Source of the DNA: Chitinophaga sp. sic0106
GTDB lineage: Bacteria > Bacteroidota > Bacteroidia > Chitinophagales > Chitinophagaceae
NCBI RefSeq assembly: GCF_019219075.1
Contig: NZ_JAHUWJ010000022.1
Location: forward strand, 50,271-114,270
DNA: 64,000 nt
Direction: 5' to 3'
This document shows positions 34,504-43,461 of the stretch, one piece after another; the stretch's first letter is position 1; each line of letters opens with the position of its first letter. The translations under genes were made by a program, and so were the position numbers. Under the pieces are notes generated by a model, which saw only the letters and a list, made by a program, of their open reading frames with translations, was not told the origin of the DNA and searched no databases.

Positions 34504-36261
34504 TTACTTGTTGCTGGCTGCAGTTTTGGCACCATTACCTGCTGGTTTGGCAGGTTTTTCGCGTGCAGCCATGTTTTCTTTGATTTCTTTCACTGTTACG
34601 CTGGTAGGATCTACAGACAGCAGTTTATCAGCGTATGCGTTGATATTCTCTTTGTCTTCTTTGTTGTAGTAGTACAGCAGCATATAGGTGTAAGCGTTGA
34701 TCAGGTTAGATTTGTATTTAGCCGGATCAGCACCTGCGGTTTCGATATATTTCTCGAAGTAGGGTTTAGCTACACCGCTCTGACCCTGCTGGTCTTTTGC
34801 GTAGTTAGCCATACCTCTGTAGTAGTAACCAGGGATATAGTCTGGCTTCGCTTCGATCATTTTACCATACAGCTCATCAGATTTGTTGAGCAGGGTAGTA
34901 TCGATTGGTTTTGCAGTAGCACCACCATAATAGTACATCTGAGCTGGCAGATAGTAGTCAATTGCCTGCAGGGTTTCTTTGTTAGCTACGCGCAGGTCAT
35001 TTGCTTTTACATACCACTCACCTGCTTTGTCATATTTGCGGGCAGTTTTGTAAGCTTCAGCAACAGCGTTGTAAGCTTCCACATCTCTGGTAGTATCCAT
35101 AGCTGCGAATTTCTCCAGGTAGCCCAGACCTTTATCGGTGTAACCTGCCTGAGTTGCAGAATCAGCATCTTTCAGACGCAGGTAGATAGTGCTCATCAGT
35201 TTATAGTCCTGAACAGTCAGTTTACCCTCACCTGCTTTGGTGGCATAAGCGTCCATTACTTTCTTAGCGTTCAGGGAATCACCTTTCTGCAGGTAAGCAT
35301 CACCTACGAGGAGGTTCAGTTTATCAGCAGTTTCTTCAGTTGCGGTAGAGAGTGCTGCATTACCTTTAGTGATAGCTGCATCGTAATCTTTCTTGAAGAA
35401 GGCTACAGAAGCGTCCAGGTATTGCAGTTTTGCTTTATCCGCAGGATCTGCTACTTCCATATACTGCTGCAGGTAACCAGCAGCTCTGCCCCAGTCCAGC
35501 TGATCTTTTTTAGGAGTGGTGTAGAACAGGAACAACTCATAGAATGCCGGAGCATACTTAGGGTCCATGTTGGTAGCTTTGGTCCAGTCAGCTACTGCTT
35601 CCGCTTTCAGACGGGCATTGTAGTTAACAAGGCCTTGCTTGAGCACGGCTTCTGCGTTGTTAGCGTCCAGCTCCAGTGCTTTTTCGTATGTGGTAATCGC
35701 TTTACCACCGTTTTCTCCACCGAGGAAGCGGTAAGCATCACCCAGTTCGATATAGTCGGCAGCAGTTGCAGTGTATACTTCTTTTTTCTTACGGCCTTCA
35801 TTGTTCAGTAATTTTTCCATTACTGTCAGTGCATAGGCACGGTCGCCACCTTTAATTTCGCTGCTTGCATCGGCGATAGCGCGTGCAACGTCACCATCTC
35901 TACCCTGGGTAGCAGCGCTGGCAGCTTCAAATTTTTGCTTGGCAGCACCAGCATCTCCTTTGATCAGGTCAAGTCGGCCCATACCCACCTGCAATAATGC
36001 AGAGGTAGGAACAGCCTGCAAACCTTTCTGGAAAGTGGCGGCAGCACCAGCCTCATCACCCATGGCCAGTTGTGCTATACCCATGTAATAATAGGCTTTG
36101 TCTTCTGTTGGCTTCGCACCAATTACTTTTTCAAAATTCTGTTTTGCGGACAGATTTTTGCCGTAGTACAGGTCTTTCAATCCATCTTCTACAGATTGAG
36201 CCATCACGCTGCTGGATGCAGCGCAAAGCATTGCTACGAGTAAACTTTTCCGTCTGTTCAT
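34504..36261 (-). CDS. Exported TPR-repeat protein
   Basis: This 585-residue periplasmic protein has a signal peptide cut after SSSVMAQ (about residue 22). Most of the mature part is built of TPR units, for example AYYYMGIAQLAMGDEAGAAATF and YIELGDAYRFLGGENGGKAITTYEKALEL. It ends in an alanine/lysine-rich tail. The start at 36261 (MNRRKSLL) is preferred over a TTG two codons earlier. It lies 36 bp after the PstS-like gene and is probably in its operon. In Bacteroidota such TPR proteins often accompany TonB/ExbBD-PstS clusters, but no ExbBD genes are present here. It probably scaffolds an envelope complex. Confidence 0.85.
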   Translation of the reverse strand: MNRRKSLLVAMLCAASSSVMAQSVEDGLKDLYYGKNLSAKQNFEKVIGAKPTEDKAYYYMGIAQLAMGDEAGAAATFQKGLQAVPTSALLQVGMGRLDLIKGDAGAAKQKFEAASAATQGRDGDVARAIADASSEIKGGDRAYALTVMEKLLNNEGRKKKEVYTATAADYIELGDAYRFLGGENGGKAITTYEKALELDANNAEAVLKQGLVNYNARLKAEAVADWTKATNMDPKYAPAFYELFLFYTTPKKDQLDWGRAAGYLQQYMEVADPADKAKLQYLDASVAFFKKDYDAAITKGNAALSTATEETADKLNLLVGDAYLQKGDSLNAKKVMDAYATKAGEGKLTVQDYKLMSTIYLRLKDADSATQAGYTDKGLGYLEKFAAMDTTRDVEAYNAVAEAYKTARKYDKAGEWYVKANDLRVANKETLQAIDYYLPAQMYYYGGATAKPIDTTLLNKSDELYGKMIEAKPDYIPGYYYRGMANYAKDQQGQSGVAKPYFEKYIETAGADPAKYKSNLINAYTYMLLYYYNKEDKENINAYADKLLSVDPTSVTVKEIKENMAAREKPAKPAGNGAKTAASNK

Positions 36262-36297
36262 TTGCAATCTGATTTTTTAATTTTTAGTTGTGTGTTT

Positions 36298-37215
36298 CTA
36301 CTTCAGGTTGGCCTCTCGAAATACTACATTCAATCTGGCCGGAAATAACCGGAACTGCTTGATTACCAGCTGTCCCTCGTAACTTCCTAAAAATGTGGCA
36401 AACCCCGAACCCAATCCATTATACGGTTCCTTCAGGCAGTAAAAGAATCCACGTTTAAGCGGGTAACTGCCTATCGCTATGTAAGCCTGGTGAGGCCTTA
36501 CAAATTCGGAGTAGCCATCTGCGCGTAACTTGGCTACGGTTACATCGTTGGTAAAGGCCAGGGAAAGTGAATCGTTTGGATCTGCGATCCAGCTAACACC
36601 TATTACTCCCATGGCATCTTTGTTTTTTGTCACATAATCCACCACTTCCGGGTTAGTTTTAGCCGCCATGGTATTGGCAGGCAAAGCTTTTCCTTTATTA
36701 ATGGAGTCTCTGATATAGCGTACGGTGCTCGAGTTGGCATTATCAAACACCAGTTGCCACTTCCTGTCGGTTGCCGAACCATCCATTATCGCTCTTACCT
36801 GGTCCATTGTGAGGATGGAATCCGGATTACTGTGATTCACAATTAGTGCCAAAGCATCCCAGGCGAGGAGTAAACTACGAGGTTTTATGTTAATTTTCTG
36901 AAAATAATCCTTCTCTTCCTGATTAAATTCCCTCGTTACTATTATCAGTCTTGAACTGTCGTTCAGCAAATCTTTAAAACATTCCGCTTCGGGTTTGTAT
37001 TCCGCAATCACTTTCGTTTTTGGATACAATGACTCGAAAACCTTTATCTCCGCTTCAATCAGAGGTTGGTATGACTCATCCACTGTTATGTGAATGGTTC
37101 CCTCAGTTGGTGTATCCAGTTTCTTTTTGTTTGGATTACTGTTGCAGGCAGAGAATACAAGTGCACCCATTGCCAGGCCCAGGGCCATGGTCTTAGTAAT
37201 ATTGAAAAATCTCAT
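36298..37215 (-). CDS. PstS-like substrate-binding lipoprotein
   Basis: This lipoprotein of about 305 residues has a signal peptide ending in FSAC. The mature part has the periplasmic binding protein (type II, PBP-like_2) layout: GTIHITVDESYQPLIEAEI, then VFESLYPKTKV, RLIIVTREFNQEEKDYF and the closing VIGVSWIADPND. It probably binds phosphate or a similar anion. No PstCAB transport genes are near, so a sensory or TonB-linked role is possible. The start at 37215 is preceded by AAGGAGG (37230-37224), an unusually good Shine-Dalgarno match for this phylum. An in-frame extension upstream would overlap the preceding small gene. Confidence 0.82.
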   Translation of the reverse strand: MRFFNITKTMALGLAMGALVFSACNSNPNKKKLDTPTEGTIHITVDESYQPLIEAEIKVFESLYPKTKVIAEYKPEAECFKDLLNDSSRLIIVTREFNQEEKDYFQKINIKPRSLLLAWDALALIVNHSNPDSILTMDQVRAIMDGSATDRKWQLVFDNANSSTVRYIRDSINKGKALPANTMAAKTNPEVVDYVTKNKDAMGVIGVSWIADPNDSLSLAFTNDVTVAKLRADGYSEFVRPHQAYIAIGSYPLKRGFFYCLKEPYNGLGSGFATFLGSYEGQLVIKQFRLFPARLNVVFREANLK

Positions 37216-37246
37216 AAAACAAACCTCCTTTCGCTTATATTTTGTT

Positions 37247-37471
37247 TTAAAATAATTTTCTTGCGCCATTAACTACTCTAAAGAGACCGTAAATACAGAG
37301 TACAACTCCTAATATAGTCATCCACTGCGGTGATAAACGGAACTCTCCCAAGCCTAATTGACGCGCGAAAATCGCGAAAAGACCGAAGAGAATAAAAAAT
37401 AACCCTCTAACTAATTCGCCTATAGGTCTATACCTGTTATCCGTGCGTTTGTTTTGTTCGTCCTGCATCAT
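37247..37471 (-). CDS. Small two-helix membrane protein
   Basis: This 74-residue protein has a basic N-terminus (MMQDEQNKRTDNRYRP), two hydrophobic helices (LVRGLFFILFGLFAIFA and WMTILGVVLCIYGLFRVV) and a basic end, NGARKLF. No family name is certain. It is 31 bp before the PstS-like gene and probably heads that operon. Confidence 0.65.
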   Translation of the reverse strand: MMQDEQNKRTDNRYRPIGELVRGLFFILFGLFAIFARQLGLGEFRLSPQWMTILGVVLCIYGLFRVVNGARKLF

Positions 37472-37695
37472 CTATGGTTGCGATTTACAATTATACAAAA
37501 AAATATTTTTTAATCCGGCATATGATCTTTTAGAAGTTTGTTAAAAAAAACTGCTAAATAACCGCGCAATTGTATATCCATCGGCAATTTGAGTCATTTT
37601 TTCAACAATTCGTATTTTTTATTGAGAAATTTCGTCCTATATACCAGATTTCTTTTATATAGATGCAAATCAATGCAGGTTTCCATAATATCTTG

Positions 37696-37703
37696 TAGGT
37701 TTG
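37696..37703 (+). promoter_or_regulatory. Promoter -7 box of the phosphatase-hisS unit
   Basis: TAGGTTTG matches TANNTTTG exactly. The inferred start of transcription is near 37710, 19 nt before the ATG at 37729. No TTTG is present at the ideal -33 position. Confidence 0.6.
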
Positions 37704-37728
37704 CGGCCAGAATTTCAATTTCTTTAAC

Positions 37729-38169
37729 ATGAAAATTTTAATGGTCTGCCTTGGAAATATTTGTCGCTCCCCCCTTGCGGAGGGTGTGATGCGCTATTTG
37801 GCTGCCAGCAGTAAACATACCCACTGGGAAATCGACTCCGCCGGAACCGGCAACTGGCACATCGGAGACGCGCCAGACAAGCGCTCAACCCTGGTCGCCA
37901 AAAGAAACGGGATCGATATTTCCACGCACAGAGGCCAGCAGTTCTCGGCCAGGGACTTTGACCGCTTCGACCGCATCTACGTCATGGACCGCAGCAACTA
38001 TAACAACGTTATACATTTGGCCCGACATGAAGCAGACCGCCAGAAAGTTCATTTCCTCCTGGAAAATGAACAGGAAGTGCCGGACCCCTACTTCGACGAC
38101 AACATGTTTGCACCAGTATATGAATTGATTTTCAAAGCCTGCGAACGAATCATAAATAAAGAACAATAA
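37729..38169 (+). CDS. Low-molecular-weight protein-tyrosine phosphatase
   Basis: This 146-residue protein has the P-loop VCLGNICRSP, with nucleophile Cys7 and Arg13. The general acid Asp is in VPDPYFDD near residue 125. The fold and length match the LMW-PTP family. These enzymes act on phosphotyrosine proteins, often bacterial tyrosine kinases of polysaccharide export; no such kinase is in the window. hisS follows after 17 bp, so both are probably co-transcribed. Confidence 0.93.
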   Translation: MKILMVCLGNICRSPLAEGVMRYLAASSKHTHWEIDSAGTGNWHIGDAPDKRSTLVAKRNGIDISTHRGQQFSARDFDRFDRIYVMDRSNYNNVIHLARHEADRQKVHFLLENEQEVPDPYFDDNMFAPVYELIFKACERIINKEQ

Positions 38170-38186
38170 CATTCAACTTTTTATAA

Positions 38187-39536
38187 ATGATCAAACCTAG
38201 CATTCCTAAAGGTACCCGCGACTTCGGCCCGGTGATCGTAAGAAAGCGCAATTATATTTTCCAGACTATCCGCCAGGTATTTGAACTGTACGGATTTCAG
38301 CCGCTGGAAACACCTGCCATGGAAAACTTATCCACATTGACAGGTAAATACGGCGAAGAGGGCGATAAACTGATGTTCAAAGTGCTGGATAATGGCGAAA
38401 TTTTTGACGCAGCCAGCAAAGCCACCAACAATAAAGACCTCGTAGCCGCTATCAGCGAAAAAGCGCTCCGCTACGACCTCACCATCCCGTTTGCCCGCTA
38501 CGTGGTCATGAACCAGAACGACCTAGCCCTCCCCTTCAAACGCTATCAGATGCAGCCGGTATGGCGCGCCGATAAGCCGCAAAAGGGCCGCTACCGCGAG
38601 TTTTATCAATGCGACGCCGATGTGGTAGGCAGCAACTCCCTCGTAAACGAAGTGGAACTCCTGCTCATCTACGACGCTGTTTTCACCAGCCTCGGTCTGG
38701 CCGGCGTAGAACTGCGCATCAACAACCGTAAAATCCTCTCCGGACTGGCAGAAGTAATCGGAAAACAGGAACTCCTGACTGACATCACCATCTCCATCGA
38801 TAAACTCGATAAAATTGGTGCCGAAGGGGTGCGTAAAGAACTGAGCGACCGCGGATTAAGCGATTCCGATATTAATACAATCGAAAAGTTCCTTACAATA
38901 GGTGGTACCAACGAAGAAAAATTAAGTCAGCTCGCTGAACTGCTGCAAACCAGCGCTACTGGCCTCAAAGGGATCGAAGAATTAAAATTTGTGCTCAACT
39001 CAGGCCTCACCACCTTTAACAACGAGCCAATCATCGACGTAACCCTCGCCCGTGGCCTCAACTACTACACCGGCATGATCGTGGAAGTAAAAGCCCCTGC
39101 TACTGTGAAAATGGGCAGCATCGGCGGTGGCGGCCGTTACGACGATCTCACGGGCCTCTTCGGCCTCAAAGGCATTTCCGGCGTAGGTATCTCATTCGGG
39201 GTAGACCGCATCTACGATGTGCTGGAAGAATTAAATCTCTTCCCGGAAACTGCCCAGCAATCCACGAAAGTGATTTTCTTAAATCTCGGTGAAGCAAACG
39301 CGGTGGCCGCATTTAAACATGTACAAGCCCTGCGCGCCAAAGGCATCGCTGCTGAAATATATCCTGAATCTGCCAAAATGGATAAACAGATGAAATATGC
39401 CAATAAAAGAGGTATTCCATTTGTAGCCATTATCGGCGAATCCGAACTGCTGGAGAATAATGTGAGTGTGAAAAACCTGACGACAGGTCAGCAGGAGAAA
39501 GTAGCGGGAGCAGATGTGGTTAACTACAATTTCTAA
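38187..39536 (+). CDS. hisS: Histidine--tRNA ligase
   Basis: HisRS (449 residues) charges tRNA-His. The class II core is seen in KGTRDFGPVIVRKRNYIFQTIRQ (motif 1 region), RYQMQPVWRADKPQKGRYREFYQCDAD (motif 2) and GGGGRYDDLTGLFG with GVGISFGVDRIY (motif 3). The histidine-specific motif ARGLNYYTG is at about 291. The C-terminal anticodon-binding domain starts near 345. It is intact. Confidence 0.97.
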   Translation: MIKPSIPKGTRDFGPVIVRKRNYIFQTIRQVFELYGFQPLETPAMENLSTLTGKYGEEGDKLMFKVLDNGEIFDAASKATNNKDLVAAISEKALRYDLTIPFARYVVMNQNDLALPFKRYQMQPVWRADKPQKGRYREFYQCDADVVGSNSLVNEVELLLIYDAVFTSLGLAGVELRINNRKILSGLAEVIGKQELLTDITISIDKLDKIGAEGVRKELSDRGLSDSDINTIEKFLTIGGTNEEKLSQLAELLQTSATGLKGIEELKFVLNSGLTTFNNEPIIDVTLARGLNYYTGMIVEVKAPATVKMGSIGGGGRYDDLTGLFGLKGISGVGISFGVDRIYDVLEELNLFPETAQQSTKVIFLNLGEANAVAAFKHVQALRAKGIAAEIYPESAKMDKQMKYANKRGIPFVAIIGESELLENNVSVKNLTTGQQEKVAGADVVNYNF

Positions 39537-39569
39537 AATGCTACAACAGATACTGGTGTGTCTATAAAT

Positions 39570-39599
39570 AATAAAGCCGGCCAAGTGGCCGGCTTTATT
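39570..39599 (+). terminator. Terminator shared by hisS and dsbD
   Basis: A 13-bp stem, AATAAAGCCGGCC with GGCCGGCTTTATT around an AAGT loop, lies between convergent genes hisS (plus) and dsbD (minus). It can act in both directions. Confidence 0.85.
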
Positions 39600-39604
39600 A
39601 TTTA

Positions 39605-41620
39605 TTATTTATTTCTATTTGCAAATTCTGCTTTTGCAGCTTCCAAATACTGTACAAACGCATCCACATCTTCTTTCGGATCATAACCATATCCTTTCAT
39701 CGCCAGTGGCTTACCTGTCAGGTCAACCGGGATGTAGTAAGGCTGTGAGTTCCTGTTGAAGTTGGTCGCTTCCAGGTCCTGGTTACGCTGGCCGATGTTC
39801 ATCACCTTTGTACCGTCAAATTTAGACACATACTGCTCATTTTCAGGCAGTTTGGTTTTCTCATCTGTATACAGTGAAGCTACTACAAAGTCGTTACGCA
39901 GGATTTTCATCACTTTAGGGCTGGAAAGCACTGATTTTTCAAACTTACGGCAGTTCACACAAGTGTGACCGGTAAAGTCGAGCATCAGGGGCTTTTTAGC
40001 TTCTTTGGCGGCTGCCAGTGCTTCTTCATAATCGAAGAACACGTTTTCCACACCCGGAATTTCAGAGTGCAGGATACCTACCAGCTTTTTAGGTTTGATC
40101 GTGAGGGCGTTGGCTTTTTCACCACCACCGCCGCCGCCGCTTTCCAGCGATGCCTGGATATCAATCAGGCTGCGGTTGATGTTGAAGTCCTGGGAACCTT
40201 CATGCGGTAAGAAGCCGGAGATGCCTTTCAGCGGTGCTCCCCACATACCAGGAATCATGTACACCACGAAAGTGAAGGTCACAATCGCAAAGCACAGACG
40301 GGTAACAGAGAGGTAAGGCACATCGCTGTCGTGACTCAGCTTCAATTTACCCAGCAGGTATACGCCCATCAGGGCAAAGATGGCAATCCACAGCGCCAGG
40401 AAGATCTCTCTGTCCAGCAGGTTCCAGTGGTAAGCCATGTCTACGTTCGACAGGAATTTCAGTGCCAATGCCAGTTCCAGGAAACCTAACACTACTTTCA
40501 CGGCATTCAGCCAGCCACCGGATTTACCGATTTTATTCAGCAGGCTAGGGAAGAGTGCGAACAGGGAGAAAGGAATGGCCAGGGCCAGTGAAAATCCGAA
40601 CATACCTACCAAAGGACCGGTGTTCCCACCTTTTGCCGCCAGTACCAACAGGTTACCCAGGATTGGACCAGTGCAGGAGAAGGAAACAATAGCCAGGGTG
40701 AGCGCCATGAAGAAGATACCCATGAAGCTGCCCATGCCGGCTTTGGAATCGGATACGTTTGCCCATTTGCTAGGCAGGCTGATTTCGAATGCTCCCAGGA
40801 AGGAGAATGCGAACAGCAGGAAGATCACGAAGAATATAAAGTTCGCTACACCGTTGCTCGCCAGGGAGTTCAGAGCGCCGGCACCAAAAATTTTAGTGAT
40901 CAGGAAACCCAGGAAGGTGTAGATAACGATGATAGACAAGGAATAGAAAAACGCATTTTTGATACCCTGAGCCCGGGTAGCACTTCTCTTAGTGAAGAAG
41001 CTCACCGTGATAGGAATCATGGAAAATACGCAAGGGGTAATCAGCGCGATGAAACCACCACCAAAGCTCGCCAGGAAAATCCACAGGAGAGACTTATTAG
41101 AGGCATCATCATCTGCTACGTCAGAAGGTGCAGCATCGCCGCTGGCTGCAACCGCTGTATTCGCAGCAGCGCCAGGGAGTTCCACATCAAATGCAGCTTC
41201 TTCCGGCAGCACTTCTTCGCCTTTCAATGCCATGTAATTCACTACACCGGAGAGTTTGGTAGCACCTGCAGCAGCTTTTACATCCGCCACCAGTTCTACT
41301 TCATTCTCGAAGTATTTTACATCCACATTGTCGAACAGCGGTTCTTTTTTGCTGAGCAGCTGACCTTTTTCGGTGATACCGGCTACAGTACCTGCGGCGC
41401 TGTCGAGCACCACACGGGTGTTAGGCGCATCATCAGCCATGGTGGTAGAGTACAGCTGTACTCCTTTTTCAATCACCCCTTTTAAGTGTAAGGTATATTC
41501 AGTGTCGCTTTTCTTTTCAGCGGAAAACTCCCACTTCACTGGTTTCGGGCTCTGATCCTGTGCATTGGCACTTAATCCAAATATAAAAACAGGTATCAGA
41601 AATGAAAGCAAATGCTTCAT
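39605..41620 (-). CDS. dsbD: Thiol:disulfide interchange protein DsbD
   Basis: DsbD (671 residues) carries electrons from the cytoplasm to periplasmic thiol proteins. It has a signal peptide, an N-terminal DsbD-alpha-like domain (about 25-150), the eight-helix membrane domain (about 180-470; PCVFSMIPITVSFF with one active Cys, FSCTGPILG with the other), and a C-terminal thioredoxin-like domain with CVNC at Cys554/Cys557. The N-terminal domain lacks its redox cysteines: the segment NYMALKGEEVLPEE has Leu and Val where the stand-alone paralogue next door has Cys. A glycine-rich linker (ESGGGGGG) is near 490. Confidence 0.95.
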   Translation of the reverse strand: MKHLLSFLIPVFIFGLSANAQDQSPKPVKWEFSAEKKSDTEYTLHLKGVIEKGVQLYSTTMADDAPNTRVVLDSAAGTVAGITEKGQLLSKKEPLFDNVDVKYFENEVELVADVKAAAGATKLSGVVNYMALKGEEVLPEEAAFDVELPGAAANTAVAASGDAAPSDVADDDASNKSLLWIFLASFGGGFIALITPCVFSMIPITVSFFTKRSATRAQGIKNAFFYSLSIIVIYTFLGFLITKIFGAGALNSLASNGVANFIFFVIFLLFAFSFLGAFEISLPSKWANVSDSKAGMGSFMGIFFMALTLAIVSFSCTGPILGNLLVLAAKGGNTGPLVGMFGFSLALAIPFSLFALFPSLLNKIGKSGGWLNAVKVVLGFLELALALKFLSNVDMAYHWNLLDREIFLALWIAIFALMGVYLLGKLKLSHDSDVPYLSVTRLCFAIVTFTFVVYMIPGMWGAPLKGISGFLPHEGSQDFNINRSLIDIQASLESGGGGGGEKANALTIKPKKLVGILHSEIPGVENVFFDYEEALAAAKEAKKPLMLDFTGHTCVNCRKFEKSVLSSPKVMKILRNDFVVASLYTDEKTKLPENEQYVSKFDGTKVMNIGQRNQDLEATNFNRNSQPYYIPVDLTGKPLAMKGYGYDPKEDVDAFVQYLEAAKAEFANRNK

Positions 41621-41662
41621 AAAGTCAATAGGCTTTAAATAATACTTCAGAAACTAAACAAC

Positions 41663-41692
41663 AAACGAGTTCCAGTTAAGTGGAACTCGTTT
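41663..41692 (-). terminator. Hairpin after the DsbD-alpha gene
   Basis: AAACGAGTTCCA (41663-41674) and TGGAACTCGTTT (41681-41692) form a 12-bp stem with a 6-nt loop, in the gap between the DsbD-alpha-like gene and dsbD. In the minus direction it ends GTTTGTTGTTT, so it may reduce readthrough into dsbD. Confidence 0.65.
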
Positions 41693-41728
41693 GATAAAAC
41701 TCTTTTATGCGTAAGTAGCGGATGCAAC

Positions 41729-42184
41729 TTATTTACCTCCAACGGTGATTGCGAACTCAGTTTCTTTTGGAGGAAGGCACTGATGATCGTCACAAACCAT
41801 GAATTCCACGGTACCTTTCACTTTGTTGGCAGCTTTACCTTTAACGGTAACTTTCTGTACGAAGTCAACGGTGTTTTCGTAGTATTTCAGTTCGGAATTG
41901 AAGTTTTTATCGAAGTTTTTGTGCAGTTTACCAACTTCCTGGATTTTACCTACTGGTGTCACCAGTGGATTTTTAGCAATTGTAAAGGTGGTAGGAACAG
42001 GACCTTCACCAGCGTCCTGCGCGTACAGGTGCCAGCCGGCATCGATGGTAGCAGTCATGTGCAGTTCGTAAGTGGTAGCATCAATTTTCTTTGAGCTGAA
42101 TTTCCATTTTACCGGATTCTCTATCTGGGCACTTGCCAGGAAAGGCAAGGCGAATAAAACCATAGCTGTTAATAACTTCTTCAT
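41729..42184 (-). CDS. Stand-alone DsbD-alpha-like periplasmic protein
   Basis: This 151-residue protein has a signal peptide cut after FLASAQ. The mature part is plainly homologous to the N-terminal domain of the adjacent dsbD (PVKWKFSSKK versus PVKWEFSAEK; LKYYENTVDF versus VKYFENEVEL). It keeps two cysteines, Cys131 and Cys136 in MVCDDHQCLPPKE, at the place of the Cys103/Cys109 pair of E. coli DsbD-alpha. It therefore probably supplies the periplasmic redox step that the fused domain cannot. It lies 108 bp upstream of dsbD on the same strand. Confidence 0.85.
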   Translation of the reverse strand: MKKLLTAMVLFALPFLASAQIENPVKWKFSSKKIDATTYELHMTATIDAGWHLYAQDAGEGPVPTTFTIAKNPLVTPVGKIQEVGKLHKNFDKNFNSELKYYENTVDFVQKVTVKGKAANKVKGTVEFMVCDDHQCLPPKETEFAITVGGK

Positions 42185-42465
42185 ACTTAGCTTTTTAATT
42201 GGTTGGTGGTTCGATTTATTAATTGTTGTTTATCAAGCTTTTATTTGGAACTTAGCGATAATGGATGGCTTCGTTTGAGTATCAATATTCAATAATGCTG
42301 CCAAACTTTTACTATCTAAATCACTGGTTTCCCGTGCTCAGGAGACTTTTATATCTCCCTGACAAATCTACTAGGAAAGCACAAAATTACTTCGCCGCTC
42401 GCAATTTTCCATTGCCGTTCATCCGGAAATAACAAAATATTGAGTATCAGGTGCTTAAAAAATGG

Positions 42466-43446
42466 CTATCTGCTGAAATATTGCATAACTATCACATATG
42501 CGAAGGCCATGAGATGCACAATGTTAGCGAAAGCATCGCTGGGGATACACCAGAATACGTTGCCGGCAAAGATGGAGATCGGTAATACCGCCAGCACCCA
42601 GTAAGCGGGAGAAAAATGAATACCGAAAAATGGTATCAGCACGGCCACCGCCACATAAACAATGAGGGCTGCCCAGATTTTACGCCCCTGGATCAGCATT
42701 TTCTTCAATGGCCGCTGCAATAACAGCCAGCCGAGGAAAAAGAAGAGCAGGCAGGCCACCATGGCACCCCATACTTTATAATCAGTAATGATCGGGAGGG
42801 AGAACCCGATGTTAGGTATCATTCTCAGTAAGGTAATCTGATTGGTCAGAAACAGGTATGTACCCATCAGGTATAAGGGGCAAATCAGTCCCAGCAAGGC
42901 TATAATCCACTCCGCCAGCCGGAAGGCCCGCATGATCAACATACTTACCAGCAGCAGCAGGCAAAAGATCACGGAAGGAAAATACAGCAATCCGCAGATA
43001 CCAATGGCAAATCCAATATTGAAAACCACATCCCTGGCGGATGTACGTGTATACAGCGACGTTATACTGGACACCACCCACAGCATAATCAGGTTTACCA
43101 GCAGGCCCGGGGAGAATACATTCCAGCTTTGCAGCATAGAAGTAAACAAAAGAAACGCCATCGCAGGCAGATAGGTAGGTTTGGCAAACAGCCGGTGGTG
43201 GTTTACAATTTTTGTAAACAGCAGCGACTGCACCAAAATCAGCAGGATGGCCAGCGAAGTATAGAACAACGGGCTTTCTCCTGCAAAACTATGCAGCCAC
43301 TTTACGATCAGTTTATACAGCAATCCCTCTGAACCGTCGGCCACGTAGGTGGACGGATGCAGCAGATAGTAAAACTTTACAACCAGCGTGTATATCAACA
43401 ACAGCAACACCGTAAGCGGATTGCCGGAACGGAAAAATTTTATCAC
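42466..43446 (-). CDS. Polytopic membrane protein (possible DUF6427 type)
   Basis: This 326-residue protein has about nine hydrophobic helices, starting MIKFFRSGNPLTVLLLLIY. The N-terminus and size recall a Bacteroidota family annotated DUF6427, but I cannot confirm that without a search. It has no catalytic motif. The start codon is GTG at 43446, 15 bp after the stop of the next gene upstream (43462-44985), so the two are probably co-transcribed. Confidence 0.65.
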   Translation of the reverse strand: MIKFFRSGNPLTVLLLLIYTLVVKFYYLLHPSTYVADGSEGLLYKLIVKWLHSFAGESPLFYTSLAILLILVQSLLFTKIVNHHRLFAKPTYLPAMAFLLFTSMLQSWNVFSPGLLVNLIMLWVVSSITSLYTRTSARDVVFNIGFAIGICGLLYFPSVIFCLLLLVSMLIMRAFRLAEWIIALLGLICPLYLMGTYLFLTNQITLLRMIPNIGFSLPIITDYKVWGAMVACLLFFFLGWLLLQRPLKKMLIQGRKIWAALIVYVAVAVLIPFFGIHFSPAYWVLAVLPISIFAGNVFWCIPSDAFANIVHLMAFAYVIVMQYFSR

Positions 43447-43461
43447 AGTGCAAAGGTGTGA

